From Pseudoroseomonas ludipueritiae (GTDB lineage: Bacteria; Pseudomonadota; Alphaproteobacteria; Acetobacterales; Acetobacteraceae), in contig NZ_JACTUZ010000012.1 in assembly GCF_014490445.1 (NCBI RefSeq), forward strand, positions 1-61,831: a stretch of DNA of 61,831 bases, given 5' to 3'. Numbering within the stretch: position 1 is the first letter of the stretch; each line of letters starts with the position of its first letter. Below, piece after piece: positions 7,611-14,865 of the stretch. Under the pieces are notes generated by a model, which ran no database searches, was not told where the DNA came from, and worked only from the letters and a program-made list of their open reading frames with translations. The position numbers were made by a program, and so were the translations under genes.

Positions 7611-9353
7611 ATGCCGCTTCCGATCCCGACCTTGAGCGGCCTTCCGCTGCGCCGGGGTGAGTTCGATTCGCTGCCACAGGCCCTGGATTACGCTGCCGGC
7701 GGGGCCACCGGGCTGGCTTTCCATTCCATCCGTGGCGGCCATGTCGCCAGCCTTCCTTACCGCGAGTTACGGCAGGACGCCCTGGACCTGGCGGGGCGGA
7801 TGCTCGGCGCCGGCCTGCGGCGTGGGGAGCGGGTGGCCATGCTGGCGGATACCTCTCCTGATTTCGTGCGCGCCTTCTTCGCCGCGCAGTATGCCGGGCT
7901 GGTGCCGGCGCCGCTGCCGCTTCCGCCGCCCTTCGGCGGGCGTGATGCCTATGTGGGGCAGATCGACCGGCTGCTGCGCGAGTCGCGGGCCGCGGCCCTC
8001 TTCACCCCCGCCGAGATCCTGCCCTGGCTTTCCCCGGTGGCGGAGCGGCTCGGCCTGAAGCTGTTTGGCACGGTGGAGCAGATGCGCGGCGTGCAGCCCG
8101 GTGCCGAGGCGCCGGTGCCGAGCGGGCCGGAAGACATCGCCTATCTCCAGTTCTCCTCCGGCAGCACGCGCCATCCGGCGGGTGTGGCGGTGCGGCAGCG
8201 GGCGGTGATGGCCAATACCTCGGGCATCATGCAGCACGGGCTGAAGATGCGCCTGGGCGACCGCACCACCTCCTGGCTGCCCTTCTACCATGACATGGGG
8301 CTTGTCGGCTTCCTGCTGACCCCGGTGGCTGGCCAGCTCTCGATCGACCTGATGCCGACGGCGGATTTCGCCCGCCGGCCGATGATGTGGCTGTCGATCC
8401 TTTCCGAGTACAAGGGCACGCTCTCCTTCAGCCCCTCCTTCGGCTACGAGCTTTGCGTGCGCCGCCGGGCCGCCGTGCCGGAAGGGCTGGACCTGTCTTC
8501 CTGGCGCGGCGCGGGCCTGGGTGGCGACATGATCCGCCCGCATGTGCTGGCCAGCTTCGTGGAAACCTTCGCCCCGCATGGCTTCCGGGCCGAGGCGCTG
8601 GTGCCCAGCTACGGCATGGCCGAGGCGACGCTGGCCATCTCCTTCGCCGAGCTGGACCGTGGCATCCGGACCGATGAGATCGACCTGACCCGGCTGGAAA
8701 CCGATGGCCGCGCTGAGCCCGCCACCGAGGCCACAGAGCGCCGCCGCCAGTTCGTCGCCTGCGGCGCCGTTCTGCCGGAGCACGAGCTGGATATTCGTGA
8801 CGCCGAGGGCCACAGCCTGCCGGACCGGCAGGTGGGCAGCATTCTGGTGCGCGGCCCCTCGATCATGCTGGGCTATGATGGCCAGCCGGAGCGCACGGCC
8901 GAGGTGCTTTCGCCCGATGGCTGGCTGAACACCGGCGACCTGGGCTACCGCCTGGATGGCGAGGTGGTGATCACCGGCCGCGCCAAGGACGTGATCCTGG
9001 TCAATGGCCGCAATATCTGGCCGCAGGACCTTGAGTGGTCGGTGGAGCAGGCGGTGCAGGGCCTGCGCACCGGCGACGTGGCCGCCTTCTCGGTCGATGA
9101 GGAAGGCGAGGAAACCGTGGTGGTGCTGGTGGAAGCCCGTGGCGCCCCGGACCCCACGGCGCGGGAGCGGCTGATCGCCGATGTCGGTGGCGTGCTGCGT
9201 TCCCGCCATGGGCTGGAAAGCCGGGTGGTGCTGGTGCCGCCGGGTGGGCTGGTGCAGACCTCCTCCGGCAAGCTGAGCCGGGCATGGACGCGCCGGAAGT
9301 ACCTCGAAGGCGCCTACGGCCCGGTCGCGAGCGCGAATTCGGAAGCCGCCTGA
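7611..9353 (+). CDS. Fatty-acyl-AMP ligase (AMP-binding enzyme)
   Basis: A 580-residue adenylate-forming enzyme. Core motifs are LQFSSGSTRHPAGVAV (P-loop-like A3, about 180-195), WLPFYHDMGLVG (about 225-236), PSYGMAEATLA (A5, about 330-340), WLNTGDLGY (A7, about 438-446), GRAKDVILVNGRNIWP (A8, about 455-470) and TSSGKLSR (A10, near 553). The FYHDMGLVGF block and SSGSTRHP are characteristic of fatty-acyl-AMP ligases that load an acyl carrier protein rather than CoA. In Caulobacter ceramide synthesis an acyl-ACP synthetase of this kind neighbours the reductase CerR. Here the reductase-like gene follows after 3 bases. No acyl carrier protein gene is seen in the window. Confidence 0.88.
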   Translation: MPLPIPTLSGLPLRRGEFDSLPQALDYAAGGATGLAFHSIRGGHVASLPYRELRQDALDLAGRMLGAGLRRGERVAMLADTSPDFVRAFFAAQYAGLVPAPLPLPPPFGGRDAYVGQIDRLLRESRAAALFTPAEILPWLSPVAERLGLKLFGTVEQMRGVQPGAEAPVPSGPEDIAYLQFSSGSTRHPAGVAVRQRAVMANTSGIMQHGLKMRLGDRTTSWLPFYHDMGLVGFLLTPVAGQLSIDLMPTADFARRPMMWLSILSEYKGTLSFSPSFGYELCVRRRAAVPEGLDLSSWRGAGLGGDMIRPHVLASFVETFAPHGFRAEALVPSYGMAEATLAISFAELDRGIRTDEIDLTRLETDGRAEPATEATERRRQFVACGAVLPEHELDIRDAEGHSLPDRQVGSILVRGPSIMLGYDGQPERTAEVLSPDGWLNTGDLGYRLDGEVVITGRAKDVILVNGRNIWPQDLEWSVEQAVQGLRTGDVAAFSVDEEGEETVVVLVEARGAPDPTARERLIADVGGVLRSRHGLESRVVLVPPGGLVQTSSGKLSRAWTRRKYLEGAYGPVASANSEAA

Positions 9354-9356
9354 CGC

Positions 9357-10346
9357 ATGGGGCTGGTGGCCGTCACCGGCGGCACCGGCTTCGTTGGCCG
9401 TTATGCCGTCGCGGCGCTGGCGCGGGCCGGGTGGTCGGTGCGCATGCTGGTGCGGCGGGACCCGGTGCACCCGCTTCTGCGGGACGTGGTGCCGGAACTG
9501 GTGCTGGGCGACCTTGAGGAAGAGGCCGCGCTGGCCCGGCTGGTGCGCGGCGCCGACGCCGTGGTGCATATCGCCGGCCTGACCAAGGCGCCCGACCTCG
9601 ATGGCTTCCTGCGCGTCAACCGCGACGGCACCGCCCGCATCGCCGCCGCCGTGGCGCGTGAAGCGCCGGGAGCGCGGCGGCTGCTGGTCTCATCCCTCGC
9701 GGCGCGGGAGCCGACCCTGTCGCATTACGCCGCCAGCAAGCGGGCAGGGGAAGAAGCGGCACGCGCCGCGCCGGGCGGCGAGGGCTGGACCATCCTGCGC
9801 CCCGGCGTGGTCTATGGCCCGGGCGACGAGGAAGGGAAGGCGCTGCGTGGCCTGGCCACCGCGCCGCTGGCCGCCATGCCGGGCCCGCCGGAGCCGCGCA
9901 TCGCCATGATCCATGCCGCCGATGTGGCGGAAGCCATTGCCGCTTTCTGCGGCGCCGGCATGGCAGGCGGGCTCCACGAACTCTGCGATGCACGCCCTGA
10001 TGGCTATGGCTTCGCCGAGGTGCTGGCCATCACCGCCGCCGCCCTGGGCCGCAGGCCGCCGCGCATGCTGCGGCTGCCGGATGCCGTTTTCCTCGGCGCC
10101 GGCGCGGCGGCGGATCTCTGGGCCGGCCTCAGCGGCCGGCGAGGCATCTTCGGCCGTGGCAAGGCGCGCGAGTTGCTGCACCGCGACTGGAGCGCCAACC
10201 GCGCCCTGCTGCCGCCCGCCACGCTCTGGGCGCCGCAGATCCCACTGGCACGGGGCATGGAAGGCGTGGCGAAATGGTGGGCGAATGGCTCCGCCGAGGT
10301 CACGCTTGCTGGCGCGCATCTACCCGGAGTCGATAATTCGGACTAG
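9357..10346 (+). CDS. NAD-dependent epimerase/reductase (CerR-like)
   Basis: A 329-residue extended short-chain dehydrogenase. The Rossmann motif GGTGFVG is at residues 8-14, VVHIAG near 65, SSLAAREP near 118 and the catalytic Y-A-A-S-K near 126-130; ILRPGVVYGPGD follows near 145. It begins 3 bases after the acyl-AMP ligase and is certainly co-transcribed with it. In the bacterial ceramide route a member of this family (CerR) reduces the 3-oxo group after N-acylation, giving dihydroceramide. Many epimerase-family proteins act on sugars, so the assignment depends on the neighbours: acyl-AMP ligase, YghO-like acyltransferase and lipid permeases. Confidence 0.75.
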   Translation: MGLVAVTGGTGFVGRYAVAALARAGWSVRMLVRRDPVHPLLRDVVPELVLGDLEEEAALARLVRGADAVVHIAGLTKAPDLDGFLRVNRDGTARIAAAVAREAPGARRLLVSSLAAREPTLSHYAASKRAGEEAARAAPGGEGWTILRPGVVYGPGDEEGKALRGLATAPLAAMPGPPEPRIAMIHAADVAEAIAAFCGAGMAGGLHELCDARPDGYGFAEVLAITAAALGRRPPRMLRLPDAVFLGAGAAADLWAGLSGRRGIFGRGKARELLHRDWSANRALLPPATLWAPQIPLARGMEGVAKWWANGSAEVTLAGAHLPGVDNSD

Positions 10347-10446
10347 TGTCTCCGCCCCTGCTCCAAGACGCAGGCCGGGACCATTACATCGCAGCTGCGG
10401 CCGGGCTTCCGCCGATGGCGCACAACAACCACCGTGGGGAACAACG

Positions 10447-11553
10447 ATGAACGACATGGCACAGGGCAGCCAGGCACAATCCGGCAAGAAGCTGCAGCCG
10501 GGCGTGGTGACCGGCGCCGACTACCTGACGCTGCTGGAGGCCTGCCGCGAGGGCGGCTATGCCCTGCCCGCGGTGAACGTGGTCGGCACCAACAGCATCA
10601 ACGCGGTGCTGGAAGCGGCGGCGAAGAACAAGTCCGACGTCATCATCCAGCTCTCGAACGGCGGCGCCCGCTTCTTCGCCGGTGAGGGCTGCCCCGATGC
10701 CGCCGCCGCCCGTGTGCTGGGCGCCGTTTCCGCCGCGCAGCATGTGCATACCGTTGCCAAGGCCTATGGCATCTGCGTGGTGCTGCACACCGACCACGCC
10801 GACCGCTCCCTGCTCGGCTGGGTCAATGCCATGATCGACCATGGCGAGGAGCACATGAAGAAGACCGGCAAGCCGCTCTTCTCTTCCCACATGATCGATC
10901 TCTCGGCCGAGCCGCTCGATGTGAACATCGAGGAATGCGCCAAGGTCCTGAAGCGCATGGCGCCGCTGGGCATGAGCCTGGAGATCGAGCTGGGCGTGAC
11001 GGGCGGCGAGGAAGACGGCATCGGCCATGATGTCGAGGAAAGCGCCGACAACGCCCACCTCTACACGCAGCCTGAGGACGTGCTGAAGGCCTGGGAGGTG
11101 CTCTCCCCCATCGGCCATGTCACCATGGCGGCCTCCTTCGGCAACGTGCACGGCGTCTATGCCCCGGGCAACGTGAAGCTGCGGCCGGAGATCCTGAAGG
11201 CGTCGCAGGAAGCGGTGTCCAAGAAGTTCGGCGGCGGCGACAAGCCGATGGCGCTGGTCTTCCACGGCGGCTCGGGCTCGGAGAAGGACAAGATCACCGA
11301 GGCCGTGTCCTATGGCGTGTTCAAGATGAACATCGACACCGACACGCAGTTCGCCTTCGCCGAGCCGGTGGGCGCCTATGTCGATGCCAATCCGGTGGCC
11401 TTCAAGCACCAGATCGACCCGGCCACCGGCAAGCCGCAGAAGAAGCTCTACGACCCCCGCAAGTGGCTGCGCGCGGGCGAGAAGGGCATCGTGAAGCGCC
11501 TGGACGAGGCCTTCGCCGACCTGGGCTCCGCCGGCCGCTCGCTGGCGCAGTAA
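10447..11553 (+). CDS. fbaA: Class II fructose-bisphosphate aldolase
   Basis: A 368-residue zinc aldolase of the E. coli FbaA type, cleaving fructose 1,6-bisphosphate to dihydroxyacetone phosphate and glyceraldehyde 3-phosphate in glycolysis and gluconeogenesis. Visible features are PAVNVVGTNSINAVLEAA (about 38-55), VLHTDHADRSLLGW with the zinc and catalytic residues (about 114-128), EIELGVTGGEEDG (about 179-191), FGNVHGVYAPGNVKL (about 232-246), VFHGGSGS (about 274-281) and KMNIDTDTQ (about 296-305). ATG 10447 follows GGGGAACAACG. It stands alone after about 100 bases and ends in a strong hairpin shared with the convergent iclR-type gene. The symbol is by similarity. Confidence 0.95.
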   Translation: MNDMAQGSQAQSGKKLQPGVVTGADYLTLLEACREGGYALPAVNVVGTNSINAVLEAAAKNKSDVIIQLSNGGARFFAGEGCPDAAAARVLGAVSAAQHVHTVAKAYGICVVLHTDHADRSLLGWVNAMIDHGEEHMKKTGKPLFSSHMIDLSAEPLDVNIEECAKVLKRMAPLGMSLEIELGVTGGEEDGIGHDVEESADNAHLYTQPEDVLKAWEVLSPIGHVTMAASFGNVHGVYAPGNVKLRPEILKASQEAVSKKFGGGDKPMALVFHGGSGSEKDKITEAVSYGVFKMNIDTDTQFAFAEPVGAYVDANPVAFKHQIDPATGKPQKKLYDPRKWLRAGEKGIVKRLDEAFADLGSAGRSLAQ

Positions 11554-11561
11554 GCGACTTC

Positions 11562-11589
11562 GGCCCGGCGCGTCACGGCGCGCCGGGCC
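11562..11589. terminator. Bidirectional hairpin terminator between aldolase and IclR genes
   Basis: An 11-bp perfect stem, GGCCCGGCGCG at 11562-11572 with its complement at 11579-11589, closes a 6-base loop TCACGG. It begins 8 bases after the aldolase stop. The right arm and loop are also the 3' end of the IclR gene, whose stop codon (TCA on the plus strand, 11573-11575) sits in the loop. There is no T run. Confidence 0.7.
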
Positions 11590-12391
11590 AGCCCTCGGCC
11601 TGGCTGAGGGCGCGGGCCGCCTCGATGGCCAGGGGCCCGACGCGGCGGCGGAAGGCATCCACTTCCCATTCCGCCAGCGACGCCGCGACATGGATCGCGG
11701 CCACCGGCCGCCCCTCCCGGTCCCGTACCGCGGTGGCCAGCACAATCTCCCCCAGCAGCGTTTCCTCGGCCGTCAGGGCGAAACCGTCCCGCCGCGCCTC
11801 GGCGATCTTGCGCCGCAGGCCGGGCAGGTCCGTGATGGTCCTGGGCGTCAGGCGGGGTCGTTCCGATTGCGCCAGGATTGCCTCGGCCTCGGCGGATGGC
11901 AGCGCCGCCAGCATCGCCCGGCCGCCGGAGCTACTGAAGGTGGGCTGCCGCCGCCCGACCAGCGTGGCGAAGAAGCTTTCCCGCTTGCTTTGCAGCCGCA
12001 CCGCATAGACCACGCTGGCGCCGTCGAAGAGGCTGAGGTCCACGCGCTCCTGCACCGTGCGGCGCAACTCCTGCAGCACAGGCGTGGCACGCTCCACAAG
12101 CGGGTTCATCCGCAGCGCGTCGAAGGAACGGTCCAGCAGCCGCTTGCCCGGCACCAGCCCGGCGCCCCCCGCGCCGCGTTCCAGGTAGCCCAGGGCCTGG
12201 AAGGTATGGGCGATGCGCTGCGCCGCGCTTTTGTCGAGCCCGCTGGCCGCAGCCAGCTCCGCCAGGGAAAGGGGGCGCGCCTGCTGCCCGAAGGCTTCCA
12301 GCACGCGCATGGCGCGTTCCACCGATTGCAGGAACAGGCGGTCGTCCGCGCCCTCCGGCACGGCTGGGCGCTTTCCCTTTGACACCTTCAC
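11573..12391 (-). CDS. IclR-family transcriptional regulator
   Basis: A 272-residue regulator. The N-terminal winged helix-turn-helix (about 20-85) reads FLQSVERAMRVLEAFG, LSLAELAAASGLDKSAAQRIAHTFQALGYLER. The C-terminal IclR effector domain (about 95-265) includes VDLSLFDGASVVYAVRL, SSSGGRAMLAALP and GFALTAEETLLGE. IclR proteins bind short palindromes as dimers of dimers and usually repress or activate adjacent catabolic genes. It is divergent from an SDR-SDR-deacetylase-binding protein operon, and a GTATTG/CAATAC palindrome lies midway between the two start codons. Its effector cannot be told; the operon content points to a small oxidisable alcohol or amide. Confidence 0.9.
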   Translation of the reverse strand: MKVSKGKRPAVPEGADDRLFLQSVERAMRVLEAFGQQARPLSLAELAAASGLDKSAAQRIAHTFQALGYLERGAGGAGLVPGKRLLDRSFDALRMNPLVERATPVLQELRRTVQERVDLSLFDGASVVYAVRLQSKRESFFATLVGRRQPTFSSSGGRAMLAALPSAEAEAILAQSERPRLTPRTITDLPGLRRKIAEARRDGFALTAEETLLGEIVLATAVRDREGRPVAAIHVAASLAEWEVDAFRRRVGPLAIEAARALSQAEGWPGAP

Positions 12392-12424
12392 CGAGGCTTC
12401 CTAGGCTTCAATTCCGATGTGACT

Positions 12425-12441
12425 GTATTGTAGAGCAATAC
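12425..12441. promoter_or_regulatory. Probable IclR operator (GTATTG-N5-CAATAC)
   Basis: A perfect inverted repeat of 6-base arms, GTATTG and CAATAC, around TAGAG. It lies 34 bases from the regulator start and 35 bases from the SDR start, in the 84-base divergent gap. It is AT-rich against a very GC-rich background, as expected for an operator. The link with the IclR protein is inferred from position. Confidence 0.6.
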
Positions 12442-12475
12442 GGGTTATGTCCAGTATTCTTTCGGGGCCTGCGGC

Positions 12476-13240
12476 ATGGGTGGACGTTTCGATGGGCGGG
12501 TTGCGGCGGTAACCGGGGCCGCCTCCGGCCTCGGCCGCGCGGTGGCCGAATCCCTGGCGCGAGAAGGTTCCCGGCTGCTGCTGATGGACCGTGACGCGGC
12601 GGGGCTGGAAGCGCTGGCGGCCCGCTGCCCTGGTTCCCATGCCGTGGTGGTCGATGTTTCCAATGCCGCCGACATGGCGCGCGCGGCAGCCGAGGGGCTG
12701 GAACGCCTCGGCCCCGCCAGCCTGCTGGTCACTGCCGCCGGGATGCTCGGCCCAACGGTGCCTGCTGTGGAGGCGGAGGAAGCGGATTGGGACCGCGTCT
12801 TCGCCGTCAATGTGAAAGGCACGTGGCTGACCGCGCGGGCCTTCATTCCGCAGATCCGGCAGGCCGGTGGCGGCGCGGTGGTGACCATGGCCTCCACCGC
12901 CGGTCTCGCAGGCTCGCTGGCGCTGCCGGCCTATTCAGCCAGCAAGGGGGCGGTGGTGATGTTCACACGCTCCCTGGCGCTGGCGCATGCGCCGGAAGGC
13001 ATCCGCGTCAATTGCGTCTGCCCCGGCTCCATCGAGACGCCGATGCTGGAAGCCACCTTCGCGGCGGCGGGAGATGAGGCGGCGGTGGCCGCGCGCATCG
13101 CCGCCTTCCGCGCCCGTCATCCGCTGGGCCGCTTCGGCAGGCCGGATGAGGTGGCGGAGACCGTGTTGTTCCTGCTGAGCGAAGGCGCCGGCTTCGTCAC
13201 CGGCGTCGCCCTGCCTGTCGACGGAGGCCGCCTTGCCTGA
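12476..13240 (+). CDS. SDR family NAD(P)-dependent oxidoreductase
   Basis: A classical short-chain dehydrogenase of 254 residues. TGAASGLG (about 14-21) is the cofactor motif, LLVTAAGMLG replaces the usual NNAG (about 83-92), the Ser is in MASTAGLAGS (near 138), and Y-S-A-S-K is near 153-157. The C-terminus VTGVALPVDGGRLA is typical. It is the first gene of the operon divergent from the IclR regulator. Its stop lies inside the start of the next SDR, so the two are translationally coupled. Substrate unknown; two SDRs in series suggest stepwise oxidation of an alcohol or sugar-like compound. Confidence 0.88.
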   Translation: MGGRFDGRVAAVTGAASGLGRAVAESLAREGSRLLLMDRDAAGLEALAARCPGSHAVVVDVSNAADMARAAAEGLERLGPASLLVTAAGMLGPTVPAVEAEEADWDRVFAVNVKGTWLTARAFIPQIRQAGGGAVVTMASTAGLAGSLALPAYSASKGAVVMFTRSLALAHAPEGIRVNCVCPGSIETPMLEATFAAAGDEAAVAARIAAFRARHPLGRFGRPDEVAETVLFLLSEGAGFVTGVALPVDGGRLA

Positions 13241-13991
13241 CCCCACCCGCTTCGCCGGAAAGGCCGCGATCGTCACGGGTGCGGCCGGCGGCATCGGCGC
13301 GGCCACGGCAGCCCGCCTGGCCGCCGAGGGCGCCAAGGTCCTTCTGGCGGATCGTGAGCCCGGCTTCGCGACCCCGCCTGGTGCCGCCGCCTGCGTGGTG
13401 GATATCACCGCGCCTGATGCCGGCAAGCGGCTTGCCCAGGCGGCGTTGGATGCCTTTGGCCGCATCGATATCCTGGTGAACAATGCCGGCATCGGCGGCT
13501 CCCGCCCGCTGCTGGACAGCGATGACGCGCTGATCGCGCGTCTCGTCGATACCAACCTGAGCGCCGTCCTGCGCGTGACGCGCGATGTGCTGCCGCATCT
13601 GACGCTGCCAGGTGGCTGCGTGGTGAATCTCTCCTCCGTCTTCGGGCTGGCGGGCTATCCGGGCAGCACGGCCTATGCGGTGGCCAAGGCGGGCATCGCG
13701 CAGTTCACCCGTCAGCTGGCGGCGGAGCAGGGGCCAAGCGGGTTGCGCGTCAATGCCGTGGCGCCGGGCGTCATCGAAACGGCGATGACGAAGGGGCATT
13801 TGCAGAATCCCGACTACCAGCGCGCCATGTTGGCCGCCACGCCGCTGCGCCGCAGCGCGCGGCCGGAGGAGATTGCCGGCGTCATCGCCTTCCTGGCATC
13901 GGAGGATGCATCCTTCGTGACGGGACAGGTGATCGTGGCCGATGGCGGCTGGCTGGACGGGCGACACCCGCCGCGCGGCGACGAACACTGA
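13233..13991 (+). CDS. SDR family oxidoreductase
   Basis: A 252-residue short-chain dehydrogenase starting at TTG 13233, preceded by an ideal GGAGG six bases upstream inside the previous gene. Motifs are TGAAGGIG (about 13-20), LVNNAGIGGS (about 77-86), the Ser in NLSSVFGLAG (near 132) and Y-A-V-A-K (near 147-151), with GQVIVADGGWLDG near the end. It overlaps the upstream SDR by 8 bases. The paired dehydrogenases are paralogous but clearly distinct. Followed after 14 bases by the deacetylase-fold gene. Confidence 0.88.
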   Translation: MPDPTRFAGKAAIVTGAAGGIGAATAARLAAEGAKVLLADREPGFATPPGAAACVVDITAPDAGKRLAQAALDAFGRIDILVNNAGIGGSRPLLDSDDALIARLVDTNLSAVLRVTRDVLPHLTLPGGCVVNLSSVFGLAGYPGSTAYAVAKAGIAQFTRQLAAEQGPSGLRVNAVAPGVIETAMTKGHLQNPDYQRAMLAATPLRRSARPEEIAGVIAFLASEDASFVTGQVIVADGGWLDGRHPPRGDEH

Positions 13992-14005
13992 AAACAGGAA
14001 CGACC

Positions 14006-14836
14006 ATGATCGACATGAAGGTGAACTGGCCGAACGGGGCCCGCATCGCGGTGATGCTGACCTTCGACTTCGATGCCGAGACCCTGTGGCTCTCCCGCGA
14101 CCCGGCCAATGCGCGCCGCCCCGGCATCCTGAGCCAGGGCGTCTATGGCGCGCGTGTCGCCGTGCCGAAGATCCTGGAGACACTGGCGGAGGAAGAGGTC
14201 AAGGCCACCTTCTTCGTGCCCGGCTGGACCGCGGAGCATCATGCCAGCCGTGGCGAGATGATCCTGAAGGGCGGGCATGAGATCGCGCACCATTCCTATT
14301 CCCACAACTGGATCGATCCTGACTTCCCCGACAAGGAAGTGGAGGAGATGGAAAAGGGGCTGGAGGCGCTGAAGCGCGTGCTGGGCGTGGTGCCGAAGGG
14401 CTATCGCTCGCCGGCCGGGGAGAGCAGCGACAACATGGTCTCGCTGCTGCAGAAGCACGGCTTCCTGTATGACAGCTCACTGATGTCGGACATCAATCCC
14501 TATCGGCTGGAGCTGCCGGATGGCAGCCGCGGACCCATTGAGCTGCCCTGGCACTGGAGCCTGGACGACGCTCCGCATGCGCTCTTTTCCATCAAGAGCC
14601 CGCGTCCGATTTTTCCCAACAGCCACCTACGCGAGATCTTCCAGGACGAGTTCCGCGAGATCTACCGCTGGGGCGGCCTTTATAACCTTGTGATGCATCC
14701 GCAGATCAGCGGCCGGCCCAGCCGCGTGGCGCTGCTGCGCGAGATGATCCAGTGGATGAAGACTTTCCCCGGCGTCTGGTTCGCGACGGGCGCCGAGGTG
14801 GCGCAGGCCTGGTCCGCCGCGCATGAGGCTGGCTGA
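14006..14836 (+). CDS. NodB-fold polysaccharide deacetylase family hydrolase
   Basis: A 276-residue hydrolase of the polysaccharide deacetylase superfamily. Motif 1 is LTFDFDAET (about 18-26), VKATFFVPGWTAEHH follows (about 63-77), motif 2 is EIAHHSYSH with H-x3-H (about 92-100), and GYRSPAGESSD is motif 3 (near 132). There is no signal peptide. The intracellular branch of this fold includes PuuE allantoinase and a cyclic imide hydrolase, so an amide-bond hydrolase acting on a small molecule is more likely than a cell-wall enzyme. A paralogue at 55125 shows the same motifs, and both sit beside the same subtype of binding protein. A clear ribosome site (AGGAACGACC) precedes the ATG. Confidence 0.85.
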   Translation: MIDMKVNWPNGARIAVMLTFDFDAETLWLSRDPANARRPGILSQGVYGARVAVPKILETLAEEEVKATFFVPGWTAEHHASRGEMILKGGHEIAHHSYSHNWIDPDFPDKEVEEMEKGLEALKRVLGVVPKGYRSPAGESSDNMVSLLQKHGFLYDSSLMSDINPYRLELPDGSRGPIELPWHWSLDDAPHALFSIKSPRPIFPNSHLREIFQDEFREIYRWGGLYNLVMHPQISGRPSRVALLREMIQWMKTFPGVWFATGAEVAQAWSAAHEAG

Positions 14837-14865
14837 GCGCGATGACCAAAGGGGAAGATAAGGCC

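Noticed and set aside
14006-14836. Peptidoglycan or chitin deacetylase
   Set aside because: There is no signal peptide and the operon partners are SDRs and a solute-binding protein, so an intracellular small-molecule hydrolase fits better.
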